Notes: generated by a model not told the origin, from the sequence alone. Shown: positions 1-8,444, numbered from the stretch's first letter. The stretch: DNA of 50,126 nt from Candidatus Bathyarchaeota archaeon (GCA_005888755.1 VBBQ01000031.1:1-50126), one strand, 5' to 3'. Numbers and translations: made by a program.

Positions 1-1
1 A

Positions 2-172
2 GTTTCGGACGCCATAATATGTACAGGAATCGGCTGGAGTTTAGCAGGTGGCTACGAGCCTATCTTGGACCTAAACGTTCCAGGGTATTTGAATGCCCGG
101 GTTTCTTTGGGTCCGCATGATCTTTCGCCCACAGTGGAGGTCAATCGGTCATACACAGGCGTAACGCCCTAA
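2..172 (+). CDS. C-terminal end of an unidentified protein cut by the window edge
   Basis: An open frame of 56 codons enters from the left edge and ends at TAA 170-172. The residues alternate like beta-strands, with glycine and proline turns (for example GIGWSLAGGYEPILDLNVPG), and have the composition of real protein, which is why I call it coding. There is no start because the gene begins outside the window. I do not recognise the family. A chance open frame of this length is possible, so confidence is modest. Confidence 0.4.
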   Translation, partial: VSDAIICTGIGWSLAGGYEPILDLNVPGYLNARVSLGPHDLSPTVEVNRSYTGVTP

Positions 173-266
173 GCGTCGGATTGACGCCGCCGCCGGGACC
201 GTGGGCTACTACTCGACCTGCTATGCTACCAAAGAAGCGTACGAGACGAATAGCCGATTTAAACAT

Positions 267-770
267 TTACCCTCGATGAGAACCAAAAAAATCCTCTTCC
301 AACCCAGAGAGTTCCGGAGATTTTGCAGCCGCATACTTCTCCAATGGGTCTTGGTTGAGTGAGAGAAAAGTTTCTCCCCACTTGAACAATGACAAGATTG
401 CACTGGCAGGCTGTTGGAACCCTGTTAGTATGAGCGCGGCAGCAAGAGCCTCAGCGGTGCTGAGTCTGCCAGCTATTCCATAGTTCGTCGGATTCCCTGC
501 CAGGAGAATGGGGAGTCTCCTACTAATGCCCGGAATGTTTCGGTTAAAAATATCTTCCGACAGGTTCCAGGAGCAGTCGAGTGCAACGAGGCCGTCTCGT
601 TGGACTAATTCGCGATCTTCATGCGAGAGTGTTCGACTACTTGTCGGGTTCAAAACTACTGAAGAGGGAGGGATTCGCTTGAGGCTCGGGAGACTTCGTA
701 CTAGCCGAAATTTTCTAAGTCTCGCCGATGTGCATTTCTTGGGATCGTCTTGTCGGAATTCGTACACCAT
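267..770 (-). CDS. tsr3: Tsr3-type rRNA aminocarboxypropyltransferase
   Basis: Tsr3 transfers the aminocarboxypropyl group of S-adenosylmethionine onto a modified small-subunit rRNA uridine. The sequence shows the family signatures in order: YEFRQDDPKKCTSARL at the N-terminus, LNPTSSRTLSHED, ALDCSWN, LPILLAGNPTNYG, LSTAEALAAAL and FKWGETFLSLN. From the ATG at 770 the protein is 167 residues, close to archaeal homologues and starting just before the conserved first strand. The frame stays open to 923, giving about 51 extra residues that do not look like the family, so I prefer the shorter start; ATG at 866 is another option. It is a housekeeping gene on the same strand as the KaiC-like genes, but separated from them by 350 bases. 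Confidence 0.88.
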   Translation of the reverse strand: MVYEFRQDDPKKCTSARLRKFRLVRSLPSLKRIPPSSVVLNPTSSRTLSHEDRELVQRDGLVALDCSWNLSEDIFNRNIPGISRRLPILLAGNPTNYGIAGRLSTAEALAAALILTGFQQPASAILSLFKWGETFLSLNQDPLEKYAAAKSPELSGLEEDFFGSHRG

Positions 771-986
771 GAGCTTTGGAACGGAAAGCTCGACAGTTAT
801 TCGATCAATGCCTGGTAGGATGAGGTCTCCCTGCAAGATATCATCGCTTTGCTGATGTCCTACCATTTGGTAGTGTGATAGTTGGACTTTTCTTTCTTGA
901 CGAAAAGCTTTCTGAGAGAACATAGGGAACGCGACGTCAACACTTTCCCGAAGGCCGCTAGGAGTTGGACTCTGTTCTCAAGAATT

Positions 987-1073
987 CCTGGTGCAATTTG
1001 GTTGTCTACAGACCACCCTTCGTAAACCTATCTTGACTTTTCAAGATGATAATCGGCTAGAATTTGCACCAGG
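987..1073. repeat. Nested inverted repeats between KaiC-like gene 1 and tsr3
   Basis: An outer pair of perfect 10-base arms (CCTGGTGCAA at 987-996, TTGCACCAGG at 1064-1073) encloses a perfect 7-bp hairpin (ATCTTGA at 1030-1036, TCAAGAT at 1041-1047, loop of 4). It lies downstream of the KaiC-like gene ending at 1118 and upstream of tsr3. It could be a transcript-end structure, a processing site or a small structured RNA; the sequence alone does not decide. Confidence 0.45.
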
Positions 1074-1117
1074 TCTCACGATCCAACGGTTCTCGGGTTG
1101 AATGGACGGAATCGAGG

Positions 1118-1864
1118 TCAGATCGGAGGGGCTGTGCTGATGACTATTCCTTGCGGCGTCATTTCGTAGTAGTATCCTCTGGACGGAATCTGTGTTTTTC
1201 CCAACTTCACCAGTCTTAGCGTTCCACCTCTGCTGATGCCCTCGGGAGTTTTTCTTCTCTCGAGCTCAAGGACAACATCGGCGAAGTTCACCATCGCGTT
1301 CTCGATTGATTCATCTAGTACTTTCGTGTGGAGAGTTGCGACTCCTATGGCTTTGGCGAAACGGGTTGCGTACTTTAGGACTTGGCCGAACTGGAAGACT
1401 CTTTTCGCTTCGACCATGAGAAAGAACGGTGTCAGAGAGTCCATTATGACGAACTGTTTCTTTCCTAAGTGTTTGAGTGTGAAGCTTCTGCCTTGGGCGA
1501 CGAGGTCGGAGAACTTGAAGGTGCTGTCGACGATTCTCTCTGGCTCCTCAACAGGGTAGGCTTCTGCCAAGCGTTCGACGCCGAGAGCGAAGATATCGAT
1601 GAAGGCGAGTCGTCCTTCTTCCTCGTACTTTGGAACGTTGATGCCGTAAGATGCGACTCCCTCTCTCACGTCCTCGGCAGACTCATCTATGGCATAGTAG
1701 AGGACTCGGAAGTCTTTTTCGAGCATATTGACCGCGAGCTGTCTAACCAGCGAAGACTTGCCGCTGCCAACGGCGCCGATCAAGCCGACTGCTGAAGGTC
1801 TTGGGAGACCACCGGACAGGAGGTCATCTAAGACCTTGATGCCAGTAGGCTCCATCGTCGTCAC
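1118..1864 (-). CDS. KaiC/RAD55-like RecA-fold ATPase 1
   Basis: Single-domain archaeal KaiC/RAD55-like ATPase of 248 residues. The N-terminus has the typical TGIKVLDDLLSGGLPR lead-in, followed by the Walker A loop GAVGSGKSS near residue 30. A hydrophobic strand ending in aspartate (FVIMDS, about residue 138) is the likely Walker B. Such proteins are often signalling or regulatory ATPases; the substrate cannot be told here. GTG at 1864 follows a GGAGG by ten bases, while ATG at 1855 follows GGTGA by five, so either start is possible. It lies 125 bases downstream of a second KaiC-like gene on the same strand, with an A/T-rich box (CTTAAATC) in the gap that could be its own promoter. Confidence 0.85.
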   Translation of the reverse strand: MTTMEPTGIKVLDDLLSGGLPRPSAVGLIGAVGSGKSSLVRQLAVNMLEKDFRVLYYAIDESAEDVREGVASYGINVPKYEEEGRLAFIDIFALGVERLAEAYPVEEPERIVDSTFKFSDLVAQGRSFTLKHLGKKQFVIMDSLTPFFLMVEAKRVFQFGQVLKYATRFAKAIGVATLHTKVLDESIENAMVNFADVVLELERRKTPEGISRGGTLRLVKLGKTQIPSRGYYYEMTPQGIVISTAPPI

Positions 1865-1988
1865 CTTAGGTGAGCCCTCCTTTGTGCGTGATTTAAGCGG
1901 ATTGTACCTTTCATCTGTGATAAGGTTAACACTCGGTTCCTGCCGAACATGGAAGCAAGACCAAGCGTTGTCGTCATCTTGATTTGTG

Positions 1989-2693
1989 TCAATAGATCTT
2001 CACCGATCTATCCGGTCCTATGAGAAGCCGGAACCATTTGGTCTCATGGGCTCCCCTGTAACTGTACACTCGAACGAAACGGCGAAGCTCCCCATCCATC
2101 TCGTCCAGCTTCATATCAATCACTCCATCGAAGCTGGAACGGACTTCGTTGTAGAACGAGTTGCTGTGTATTCCCAGTTCTATCGCATACGCGCCTATGT
2201 TGCCGTGCTTTTTCATTCGCGCTAGGTGCGATTTCATGAAACGTATCGAAAGTTCTTCGGAATTGTAAGAGAGTAGAGTTGATAGTGAGTCAAAGACAAC
2301 AAAGGATCGATCGCCGGCTGTCTCGGCGGCACTTGACAATACGACGCTGACTGATGCGACATCGGACGCGTTGTCTATCTGGAATCGTTCCTGGGAGCGT
2401 TCTCCAAGAAGCCACGAGTACATGTCAACGTAGATTATTTGGTCAGCCCTTCCCGGAGCGAGTCCAATAGCTCGGACCTGTTCCTTGATCAGTGAAACAG
2501 GATTGTTTGTTATGACGTAGAGACATCTCAATCCAGCTTCGACTGCCTCTTTGACCAAGGTCTGGCAGATGGTGGTCTTTCCCGCGCCAGGCGGTGCCAA
2601 TAGCGCAAAGTTGAGCCCGGTTGTGATAGGAGTGATCACTAGGCCCTTGAGGAGGTCGAAGGATAGCTCTTTGTTGGCGAGAGCATTCTTCAG
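1989..2693 (-). CDS. KaiC/RAD55-like RecA-fold ATPase 2, probable CTG start
   Basis: RecA-fold ATPase with Walker A APPGAGKTT and a Walker B-like strand FVVFDS, then a SDSxS-like segment and a C-terminal beta region typical of KaiC-like single-domain proteins. The first GTG (2639) would begin right before the P-loop and remove the N-terminal helix. The frame continues upstream without ATG, GTG or TTG to a CTG at 2693-2691. That CTG is preceded by GGAGG eight bases away and forms a CTGA overlap with the stop of the UbiA gene, so I choose it (234 residues). The overlap implies translational coupling with the prenyltransferase. The CTG start is inference; the family is clear. Confidence 0.82.
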   Translation of the reverse strand: MKNALANKELSFDLLKGLVITPITTGLNFALLAPPGAGKTTICQTLVKEAVEAGLRCLYVITNNPVSLIKEQVRAIGLAPGRADQIIYVDMYSWLLGERSQERFQIDNASDVASVSVVLSSAAETAGDRSFVVFDSLSTLLSYNSEELSIRFMKSHLARMKKHGNIGAYAIELGIHSNSFYNEVRSSFDGVIDMKLDEMDGELRRFVRVYSYRGAHETKWFRLLIGPDRSVKIY

Positions 2694-3697
2694 GGCTTCT
2701 TCCTCCTCTGTTTCTCCCAGTCTCTGTACTCGACCCTAGAGTGAACACTGATTTTCGCAACTATCAGAGCCCAGAAGTAGGCCACAAGCACCATCACCAG
2801 CGATTGTAATGTGGGAGACGTCAGGACTAGTGTAAAGAGCAGGAAGGATATCGCGTAGAAAAACCCAAGCGTGTGAGCCTTCTCAAGCCCGGCGCTGTCC
2901 TTGGCTCTCAACATTTCAGAGAGAATGAAGATTAGTAACGGAACTAGCGCGAGGTCAGCGATGTAAATCGGCCCTAGAAATCCTAGGGCCACGAGCCCCA
3001 CGAGAAAGATGTATGGCGTGGAGAGGAGTGTGGCACTGAAGAGAACCGCCTTCCTCACGTTTTTGAAGATAGTGGCAGAGGTTCGGATACCTGCCTTCAT
3101 GTCTCCAAAATAATCTGGCAAATTCTTGACTGTCCCATAGGTGAACATGAACCATGTTAGGAGCCAGAGCATCGGGTTGAGAAAATCGAGAGATCCTCTA
3201 ATGCTGAGGCCCGCGAGAAAGGGAAGACCCAGTGCACCGGAGAAAGAGGCAAGACTAGCGAATGGTTTGGCTTTGAATCTCAGGGGAGGCAGCGAATAGA
3301 AGATGGAGTTTAGGATGCCAAAGCCCAGAACCAGTGTGAAAAGGGGTCCTAGGTAAATGGCTAGTGCAGCGGCACCAGAGTAGAGTACTACTAGAGAGGC
3401 GGTTATCTGTCTTGAGCCGATCTGGCCAAGCCAAAATAACCGTTGGGGTTGATTTGTTGCGTCTTCCTTCCTGTCAGCATACGCGTTTACAATATTGGTT
3501 GCAGCGGTCACCAGAGAAGCGACCGCTATGCCGATCCCTATCTGAGATAGTTGTCCTCCGCCACCTACCACATAACCTAGGATAAAGCTGAACGAGGGGA
3601 AGACCCATGTTCTCGGACCAGAAAGTCGAAACAGTATCGAAAACGTATGCGGAATAATTGGAACGCTTCCCAGAACCGGGAGAATTGGGCCTTGCAT
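2690..3697 (-). CDS. UbiA-superfamily membrane prenyltransferase
   Basis: Polytopic membrane protein with both aspartate motifs of the UbiA superfamily: NAYADRKED (NxxxDxxxD), and a second DYFGD (DxxxD) preceded by KNLP. These motifs bind the prenyl diphosphate through Mg2+. Members attach prenyl chains to quinone precursors, tetrapyrroles or lipid headgroups; which acceptor is used here is not visible. About eight to nine hydrophobic segments follow. I start at ATG 3697 (MQGPILPV), because the 16 residues before it (frame open to 3745) are charged and do not look like part of the protein. It overlaps the downstream KaiC-like gene by four bases, so the two are likely co-translated. Confidence 0.82.
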   Translation of the reverse strand: MQGPILPVLGSVPIIPHTFSILFRLSGPRTWVFPSFSFILGYVVGGGGQLSQIGIGIAVASLVTAATNIVNAYADRKEDATNQPQRLFWLGQIGSRQITASLVVLYSGAAALAIYLGPLFTLVLGFGILNSIFYSLPPLRFKAKPFASLASFSGALGLPFLAGLSIRGSLDFLNPMLWLLTWFMFTYGTVKNLPDYFGDMKAGIRTSATIFKNVRKAVLFSATLLSTPYIFLVGLVALGFLGPIYIADLALVPLLIFILSEMLRAKDSAGLEKAHTLGFFYAISFLLFTLVLTSPTLQSLVMVLVAYFWALIVAKISVHSRVEYRDWEKQRRKKP

Positions 3698-3966
3698 CGT
3701 GTCGTAATGTTTGTTTCGTGTTTTTCTGTGGGGCACGCTCTCCACCGAGCTAATGCGAACTTAGACTGGAAGTTTGAAGCCTGATCGCACATGGTCTTCT
3801 CTATGGTGCTAAGGAGGGTGTAACCAAGAATTCAGCAGACCAGTAACGCGTGGGTCACAAATTCATCTTGGATTGCAAGAGTTTCGGAAAGCACCACAGA
3901 GTTCTTGTGGTTGCTCTCCCAGAGGAGGCTAATCCTATAGGTTGGACACGAAGCCCTGCAAAACAA

Positions 3967-4611
3967 CTAAGCCGGTCGAGCAGAGTCCGTTTGCATTGAC
4001 GTTTCGTTAAGCCACAGGCCGTAGCCCCATCCTACTAAGCCAAGAGAGAAGAGTAGACCCGCAATACTGCCGATGATGAACAGGAAGAAGAAGCCGAGCG
4101 CTAGCGGTACAGCGAGGATGACCATCCAGAGGGACAAACGGGGAACGATGGCTGTACGCGGAACGATAGCTGAACGTAGCGTGGCAATTGCAAGGAGGAA
4201 GAATCCGAGGCCGTAGATAACTGTGATAAGCCCTACCGTCAATAACAAGGGACTGTATAGGTAACCCCCGGCGTCAAGCAGCGAGGGTGCTTGGGCCGCG
4301 ATCAAGGGGCCGATGACGGTACCGACGACCAATAATTCGCCGGGCCTGTTGGCTCCCCCAATGAAGGCTAGGAGGAAGCCGGCCAACCCTAAGTGGCCCA
4401 GCAGGCCGGAGTATTGGCTGTAGAATCCTGTCAATCCCAGTAGAATTAGCACCCAGGAAACCGCTCCGATGAAGTGTACTGGCGCCCAGACGTTGGTTAG
4501 AATGTATGGGGGTGTCTCTCCTAACGGGTGAGTCAGGTAGTGGATGGCGAGAAGAAGGCCGCCCAGCATGAGAGTTGGTCCGGTCCAATGTGCGAGGCTC
4601 TGACTGCCCAT
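3967..4611 (-). CDS. Multi-pass membrane protein of unknown function
   Basis: About 214 residues, mostly hydrophobic, with seven or so predicted membrane segments, beginning MGSQSLAHW and the segment LMLGGLLLAI. The layout resembles small bacterial and archaeal integral membrane proteins of the DUF4386 kind, but I cannot assign it firmly. A short in-frame tandem duplication, RSAIVPR followed by TAIVPR, sits in the loop before the last two helices and reflects a near-exact repeat in the DNA around 4145-4175. The start at ATG 4611 drops 22 polar residues. It faces away from KaiC-like gene 3, leaving a shared upstream region of about 330 bases. Confidence 0.65.
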   Translation of the reverse strand: MGSQSLAHWTGPTLMLGGLLLAIHYLTHPLGETPPYILTNVWAPVHFIGAVSWVLILLGLTGFYSQYSGLLGHLGLAGFLLAFIGGANRPGELLVVGTVIGPLIAAQAPSLLDAGGYLYSPLLLTVGLITVIYGLGFFLLAIATLRSAIVPRTAIVPRLSLWMVILAVPLALGFFFLFIIGSIAGLLFSLGLVGWGYGLWLNETSMQTDSARPA

Positions 4612-4886
4612 GTTCGGGTGAGAACCCGGAATCAAACATAAGCTTTCGGCAGCCCGCGTGCAATTTCTGCTTGTCACTGGAGGGAGTCGCTGGAGGGGAT
4701 AACTTGATCGATAAGGATCAATCTCATCTGGCGGAAACTCTTGTTCCAGCGGCGTGGCTACAAGATGTCACCACTCCCACGGAGCGACTTTGGATTGGGG
4801 GCCTCCGCTGAAGGTGTAACCTTCGCGGCGATGGCCCGGTAACAATAGGGTTCAAGACAGGTTCTAGGGGTGTTGAATCCGAAGCG

Positions 4887-4893
4887 ATTTATA
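4887..4893 (+). promoter_or_regulatory. Probable TATA box for KaiC-like gene 3
   Basis: ATTTATA preceded by the purine-rich CCGAAGCG (BRE-like), 53 bases before the start codon. Transcription would begin near 4918. A short hairpin (TTGATC/GATCAA) lies further up near 4704-4721. Confidence 0.45.
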
Positions 4894-4945
4894 CCATGTT
4901 GGAAGTATCTGCTTCAAAGTTCGAATGTGAGAGTGAACAATAGCA

Positions 4946-5701
4946 ATGCCAATGGTTGACAGAACTCCTACCGGAATTCCGGGCCTTGACGAGATCTTGA
5001 CGGGTGGCTTTCCACGAGGACGAGTCATCCTACTGGTCGGCGGGCCAGGGACCGGCAAGACGATCCTGACTTCGCAGTTCTTGATGAACGGGATCAAGAT
5101 GTACGGTGAGAACGGCGCGTTTGTAAGCTTGGACGAGACAAAGGCGCACTTCTACCGTGAGATGAATCTGTTCGGCTGGAAGTTTGAAGATCTTGAGAAG
5201 GGAAAGAAGTTTGCATTCATCAACGCGTCGCCATTGCGTCATATGCCGGGCGAGGTCAGGATTGGCCGGACTTCGATCGGCCGGAAGGATTTCTCGATCT
5301 TGAGCCTCATCGAAGGGATTAAGACTCATACGGAACTGATTAATGCGAAGAGGATTGTAGTTGATCCTGTTACCTCGCTGATCTTCCAGTATCCGGAGAT
5401 GACCGAGCGGAGGACCGCGATTCTAGATCTTGTCGACGCACTTGTGAAGACGGGCGCGACTTGTCTGATGACAACGGAGTTGCGGGCTATGGGACCGACA
5501 GTCGAGCGAGCGGTACAGCTTGAAGAGTACTTGGCACACGGGGTCATGATCCTGTCGAACGCGAAGGTTGGTAAGACATACAACCGGGTCATGCAGGTCG
5601 AGAAGATGAGAGAGACAGCGATCGACATGCAACCTCGTCCATACAAGATCTCGACTAACGGAATTGAAGTGTTCCCGAAGGAAACAATATTCGTAGACTA
5701 G
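4946..5701 (+). CDS. KaiC/GvpD-like RecA-fold ATPase 3
   Basis: A 251-residue KaiC-like ATPase. It opens with RTPTGIPGLDEILTGGFPRG, then Walker A GGPGTGKT near residue 33, a glutamate-bearing FVSLDETKA segment, and a Walker B-like strand RIVVDP near residue 132. It ends with a beta-rich KaiC-type C-terminus (YKISTNGIEVFP). ATG 4946 (MPMVDRTP) is chosen, with ATG 4952 as alternative. It is read opposite to the other two KaiC-like genes but lies within 4.6 kb of them, so the locus holds three paralogues. Targets are unknown; archaeal members often bind phosphorylation or transcription partners. Confidence 0.88.
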   Translation: MPMVDRTPTGIPGLDEILTGGFPRGRVILLVGGPGTGKTILTSQFLMNGIKMYGENGAFVSLDETKAHFYREMNLFGWKFEDLEKGKKFAFINASPLRHMPGEVRIGRTSIGRKDFSILSLIEGIKTHTELINAKRIVVDPVTSLIFQYPEMTERRTAILDLVDALVKTGATCLMTTELRAMGPTVERAVQLEEYLAHGVMILSNAKVGKTYNRVMQVEKMRETAIDMQPRPYKISTNGIEVFPKETIFVD

Positions 5702-6876
5702 ACAAACCAGTCGAGTCTGCAGAAGCGCCCTCGAACAGGAAGACGCGCGTCTACTGCACTCATGCGGCGCGAGACTCGTCGCCAAGACCCCCTGTTCTTT
5801 CCAAAGCAGTTGCTGTCTAGCATTGATAATGGGCGAGACAGGCTGATCAAAGCCCAATCTGGGCTTGGGTCGATCGGAAATTATCCGCGTTTACAGCGTG
5901 GAAAATCCCCGTTCTAGACATGCCTGTTCAGATCTTGAATCAGGGCCGAAAATGGGCGAATCTTTCTGCGGGGAGCCTGTTTTCCATGTTTGAGTCGGCT
6001 ATTCGGCGCTCAGCGTGCCCACAGTGCTTTTTTTTCTGGGCTAATGAACTGTACCACCTATCTCAAGACCAGTTGGGGAATATTCAGTGGTCGACGGAAA
6101 GGAAAATCGCGATCAAAGCCAGTGACTGGCCCTTCGAGACCGTGCAAGTGGAGATTGTGTTAGCCTGGAAGAGAGGAGTCAAAACAGACAATACCCAATT
6201 TGGAACCCGGCAAATTCTCAACCGGTTTCATTCACGGGACTCCAGGTAAGAACTATCAGCACACTGAGAATGTTTGACGGGGTCTCTTACAAAAAGCAAC
6301 AGAGGCGCACGGAGAGCGGTGACCAGCTGAGCCGCAACAAGTTCCCAAGAACAAGAAAAAACTGTATCATTAGAAATATCATCCCCAGGTCAGCCCTAAG
6401 GCAAGGAAGATGATGTACAATACCGTAATATCCAAGGGAAGAAAATTCTGCCACAGAACTCAAGGTCGGAACTGGAATGGTCCGCTCCAGAAAAACGATT
6501 GGAAAGAATTGGTTTCCGAAAAAAGAGGAGAATTCTTAAGCAAAGACCGTTGTGAATATTGAGCCGGGTGAACAAGCCGACGAACGCTAAGAAGAAAAAG
6601 TCGAAGAAGAAAGGCGGCATGTAGGAATAAAACCGAAAAATCCTCACCCCAAGCCTTTCTTCTTTTTTTCTCCTTATCATGCAATGACCGGAGTAGCAGG
6701 CGAGGAAGGTTTGTCTTCGCCCGCCATCAGTGTCTTACAGGATTCTGAGCAGTACGGGGACGATAAGATTCGGTTCCAGGCAACCGCTCTTTTCTCGTCA
6801 TAACAAGACTGAGATTAGGCGAAGTCAGCAAACGAAAGTAGCCGTCTTGACAAAATAGACTCTGGCGTGGGAATCT
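5702..6876. other. Gene-poor stretch of about 1.2 kb
   Basis: No convincing protein gene found. A plus-strand frame at 5920-6249 (109 codons) shows one CPQC pair but no recognisable fold. Opposed frames at 6396-6684 are low-complexity phenylalanine/lysine translations. A 7-bp perfect hairpin (AAGCCCA/TGGGCTT, 5850-5866) could end the upstream transcript. A 21-codon lysine-rich frame from TTG 6559 to 6624 is too short to trust. I looked for conserved motifs of RNase P RNA and SRP RNA and saw none. Confidence 0.5.
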
Positions 6877-7044
6877 CTATCTTTGTATTTCAGTAAGACA
6901 GCTGGGACAAACACAGTCAGAAGTCCTCTTGGAGAGTTCGCCTAGCTGTTCGCGCGACACCTTGATGGACCTACACCAACAGCCAAGTAGACCTTTGCAC
7001 TCGAAGTCTGTCCCGCAGAGCTCGCAGTTCTTTGTCTTTGACAA
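6877..7044 (-). CDS. Small cysteine-rich CWC-family protein
   Basis: A 55-residue protein. Its cysteine pattern is CELCGTDFEC, then GCWC, then CVCPSCL, which is the order of the cysteine-rich CWC family (C-x2-C-G-x-x-F-x-C ... CWC ... C-x-C-P-x-CL). It is likely a small metal-binding, probably zinc, protein of unknown role. The only available start is TTG at 7044, since the frame is closed by TGA five codons earlier; the upstream GGGA is a weak ribosome site. The stop is TAG at 6879-6877. It stands alone in a gene-poor stretch. Confidence 0.72.
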   Translation of the reverse strand: MSKTKNCELCGTDFECKGLLGCWCRSIKVSREQLGELSKRTSDCVCPSCLTEIQR

Positions 7045-7341
7045 TGGTCCCGCTTGTCATGGGTTGGTTGATACATAAGAAAGCAACGCATGGAATCACT
7101 GCTCGGAAGACTTGCTTTTGGGTTACATTGGTGGGAAGGTGACAGTTTCTTGGAGAGGTGGGCTTGTATTCGAGAACAGGGCTGTTTCCGAGCGATTTCC
7201 CTAGGGCACTCGTTAAGCATCGGCAAAGTTTCGACCAATTCTACTTTTTGTGAGAGAGAAAAAAGGGTAGGCTCATAAGGGAGGTCAGCGCATAGCGAGC
7301 GTTTGCGTACAACGTACTACCGATGTCTCGGAGGTGAACGA

Positions 7342-7671
7342 ATGTCAGAAGAACCAAAGAAGGCAGAGAGGGCTCCTACCCAAATGCGCAGAACTGATAT
7401 CCCAGCGGACACCATACTGATCGGCAAGAAACCGATCATGGCTTATGCTACGGCGGTCATGATGCACTATAACACGGGCGCCAAGAAGCTGACCCTAAAG
7501 GCTCGTGGACGAGCCATCAGCACTGCCGTCGACGTGGCCGAAGTGGTGAACAACCGCTTCTTCCAAGGCGGCCTAGCCAAGAATGTACACTTGGGCACGG
7601 AGATCGTCGGTGAAGGCCAGGATGCACGGAACGTTTCCACCATAGAGATCATCCTAGAGCGAACAAAGTAG
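7342..7671 (+). CDS. albA: Alba family chromatin/RNA-binding protein
   Basis: Alba dimers coat archaeal DNA and also bind RNA. The protein has 109 residues: a polar N-terminal tail, then TILIGKKPIMAYATAVMMH, the start of the fold with its conserved lysine pair, LKARGRAISTAVDVAEVVNN, and the C-terminal strands ending IEIILERTK. The central motif (KARG.AIS.AVD) is diagnostic. ATG 7342 has a good ribosome site, GGAGGTGA, six bases before it, so the upstream in-frame start at 7303 is rejected. It is probably monocistronic. A CCCCCGGGGG palindrome about 100 bases downstream may mark the transcript end. Confidence 0.95.
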   Translation: MSEEPKKAERAPTQMRRTDIPADTILIGKKPIMAYATAVMMHYNTGAKKLTLKARGRAISTAVDVAEVVNNRFFQGGLAKNVHLGTEIVGEGQDARNVSTIEIILERTK

Positions 7672-7767
7672 CAAATGGAAATCGCATCCTAACAGGTGTG
7701 AAACTCCCACTTTTTCGAAGCACTTTTTGCTTCCTATCACGAAGGGCAGGGCACGGGAAAATCGACT

Positions 7768-7779
7768 ACCCCCGGGGGT
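7768..7779. terminator. GC palindrome followed by an A/T-rich run
   Basis: ACCCCC directly joined to GGGGGT, followed within 20 bases by a T-rich run (TTATTTTTTG). It lies between alba and tRNA-Leu. It could terminate the alba transcript, but archaeal termination usually needs only the T-run, so the call is weak. Confidence 0.3.
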
Positions 7780-7848
7780 CGAGAAAAATATGCTTATTTT
7801 TTGCGCGTGTCCTCCTTTTGTAACTAAGCTACGCAACGCAACTCAAGC

Positions 7849-7856
7849 CTTTATCA
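7849..7856 (+). promoter_or_regulatory. TATA-like box of tRNA-Leu
   Basis: CTTTATCA sits 27-34 bases before the first base of the tRNA, the usual archaeal TATA distance. Confidence 0.45.
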
Positions 7857-7882
7857 AAGAAGATTCTTTCTGTCGCTCGCAC

Positions 7883-7970
7883 GCGGGGGTTGCCAAGACA
7901 GGTCAAAGGCGCAGGGCTCAGGACCCTGTCCCGTAGGGGTTCGTGGGTTCAAATCCCACCCCCCGCACCA
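7883..7970 (+). tRNA. tRNA-Leu (anticodon CAG), CCA encoded
   Basis: The acceptor stem GCGGGGG pairs with CCCCCGC (7960-7966). The D stem is GCC/GGC. The anticodon stem CAGGG/CCCTG encloses the loop CTCAGGA, giving anticodon CAG for leucine. A long variable arm (CCC-GTA-GGG core) is as expected for a class II tRNA. The T arm GTGGG-TTCAAAT-CCCAC is perfect. Discriminator A7967 is followed by an encoded CCA. No intron. A diverged copy of its 3' end lies at 8755-8782. Confidence 0.95.
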
Positions 7971-8204
7971 TTGTACTGGTACACATACCTCCCGCATGGA
8001 GATCACAAAGGCTCTCGAACAAGCGTAAAAAATCCTGCCCGGAATAGCTGGGCCCCGGTCGTATGGGGCGGATCTCCAAACTGTGCTTGGGGTGCAAACT
8101 TCTCGACCGGCTGGTAAACCTGCAATACACATCCATAATCTGAACAGCAAACTAAAATCGCCGAACGCCCACTAGATTGAACCAAATGGGAGAAGTGTGA
8201 AAAG

Positions 8205-8444
8205 TTGCGCTGGGGAGACCTTACCGCGACAACTCGGGCATTGCTAGTTATTTCGGTGCTGTACTACGTCGCGATACTGTTGCTCTCTACAACGCAAGAG
8301 TGCTATCCGACCCCTTCATTCGCTTCGGGCGGATGTGGGCCCCTAGTATCTGAATGGTGGTATCTTCCGGGGCTGGCAATCGTTCTCGCCGGCCTCTACG
8401 GGATTGCAAAGGTCCTGCGCGAAATTCACCCGAAGCCTGCATAG
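8205..8444 (+). CDS. Small two-TM membrane protein, unknown function
   Basis: 79 residues starting at TTG 8205, with two hydrophobic segments (ALLVISVLYYVAILLL and YLPGLAIVLAGLYGIA) joined by a loop with two cysteines and tryptophans, and a short basic tail. I do not recognise a family. It lies between the intact tRNA-Leu and the degenerate copy of the tRNA 3' end, so it may be cargo of a decayed integrated element. The TTG start has no strong ribosome site. Confidence 0.45.
   Translation: MRWGDLTATTRALLVISVLYYVAILLLSTTQECYPTPSFASGGCGPLVSEWWYLPGLAIVLAGLYGIAKVLREIHPKPA

Noticed and set aside
221-403. Minus-strand open frame of 60 codons
   Set aside because: Overlaps tsr3 in another frame and has no protein-like pattern.
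5920-6249. Plus-strand frame of 109 codons with one CPQC pair
   Set aside because: No family pattern, only one cysteine pair, no ribosome site; mentioned only within the gene-poor stretch.
6396-6684. Two overlapping minus-strand frames
   Set aside because: Low-complexity phenylalanine/lysine translations of purine- and pyrimidine-rich DNA.
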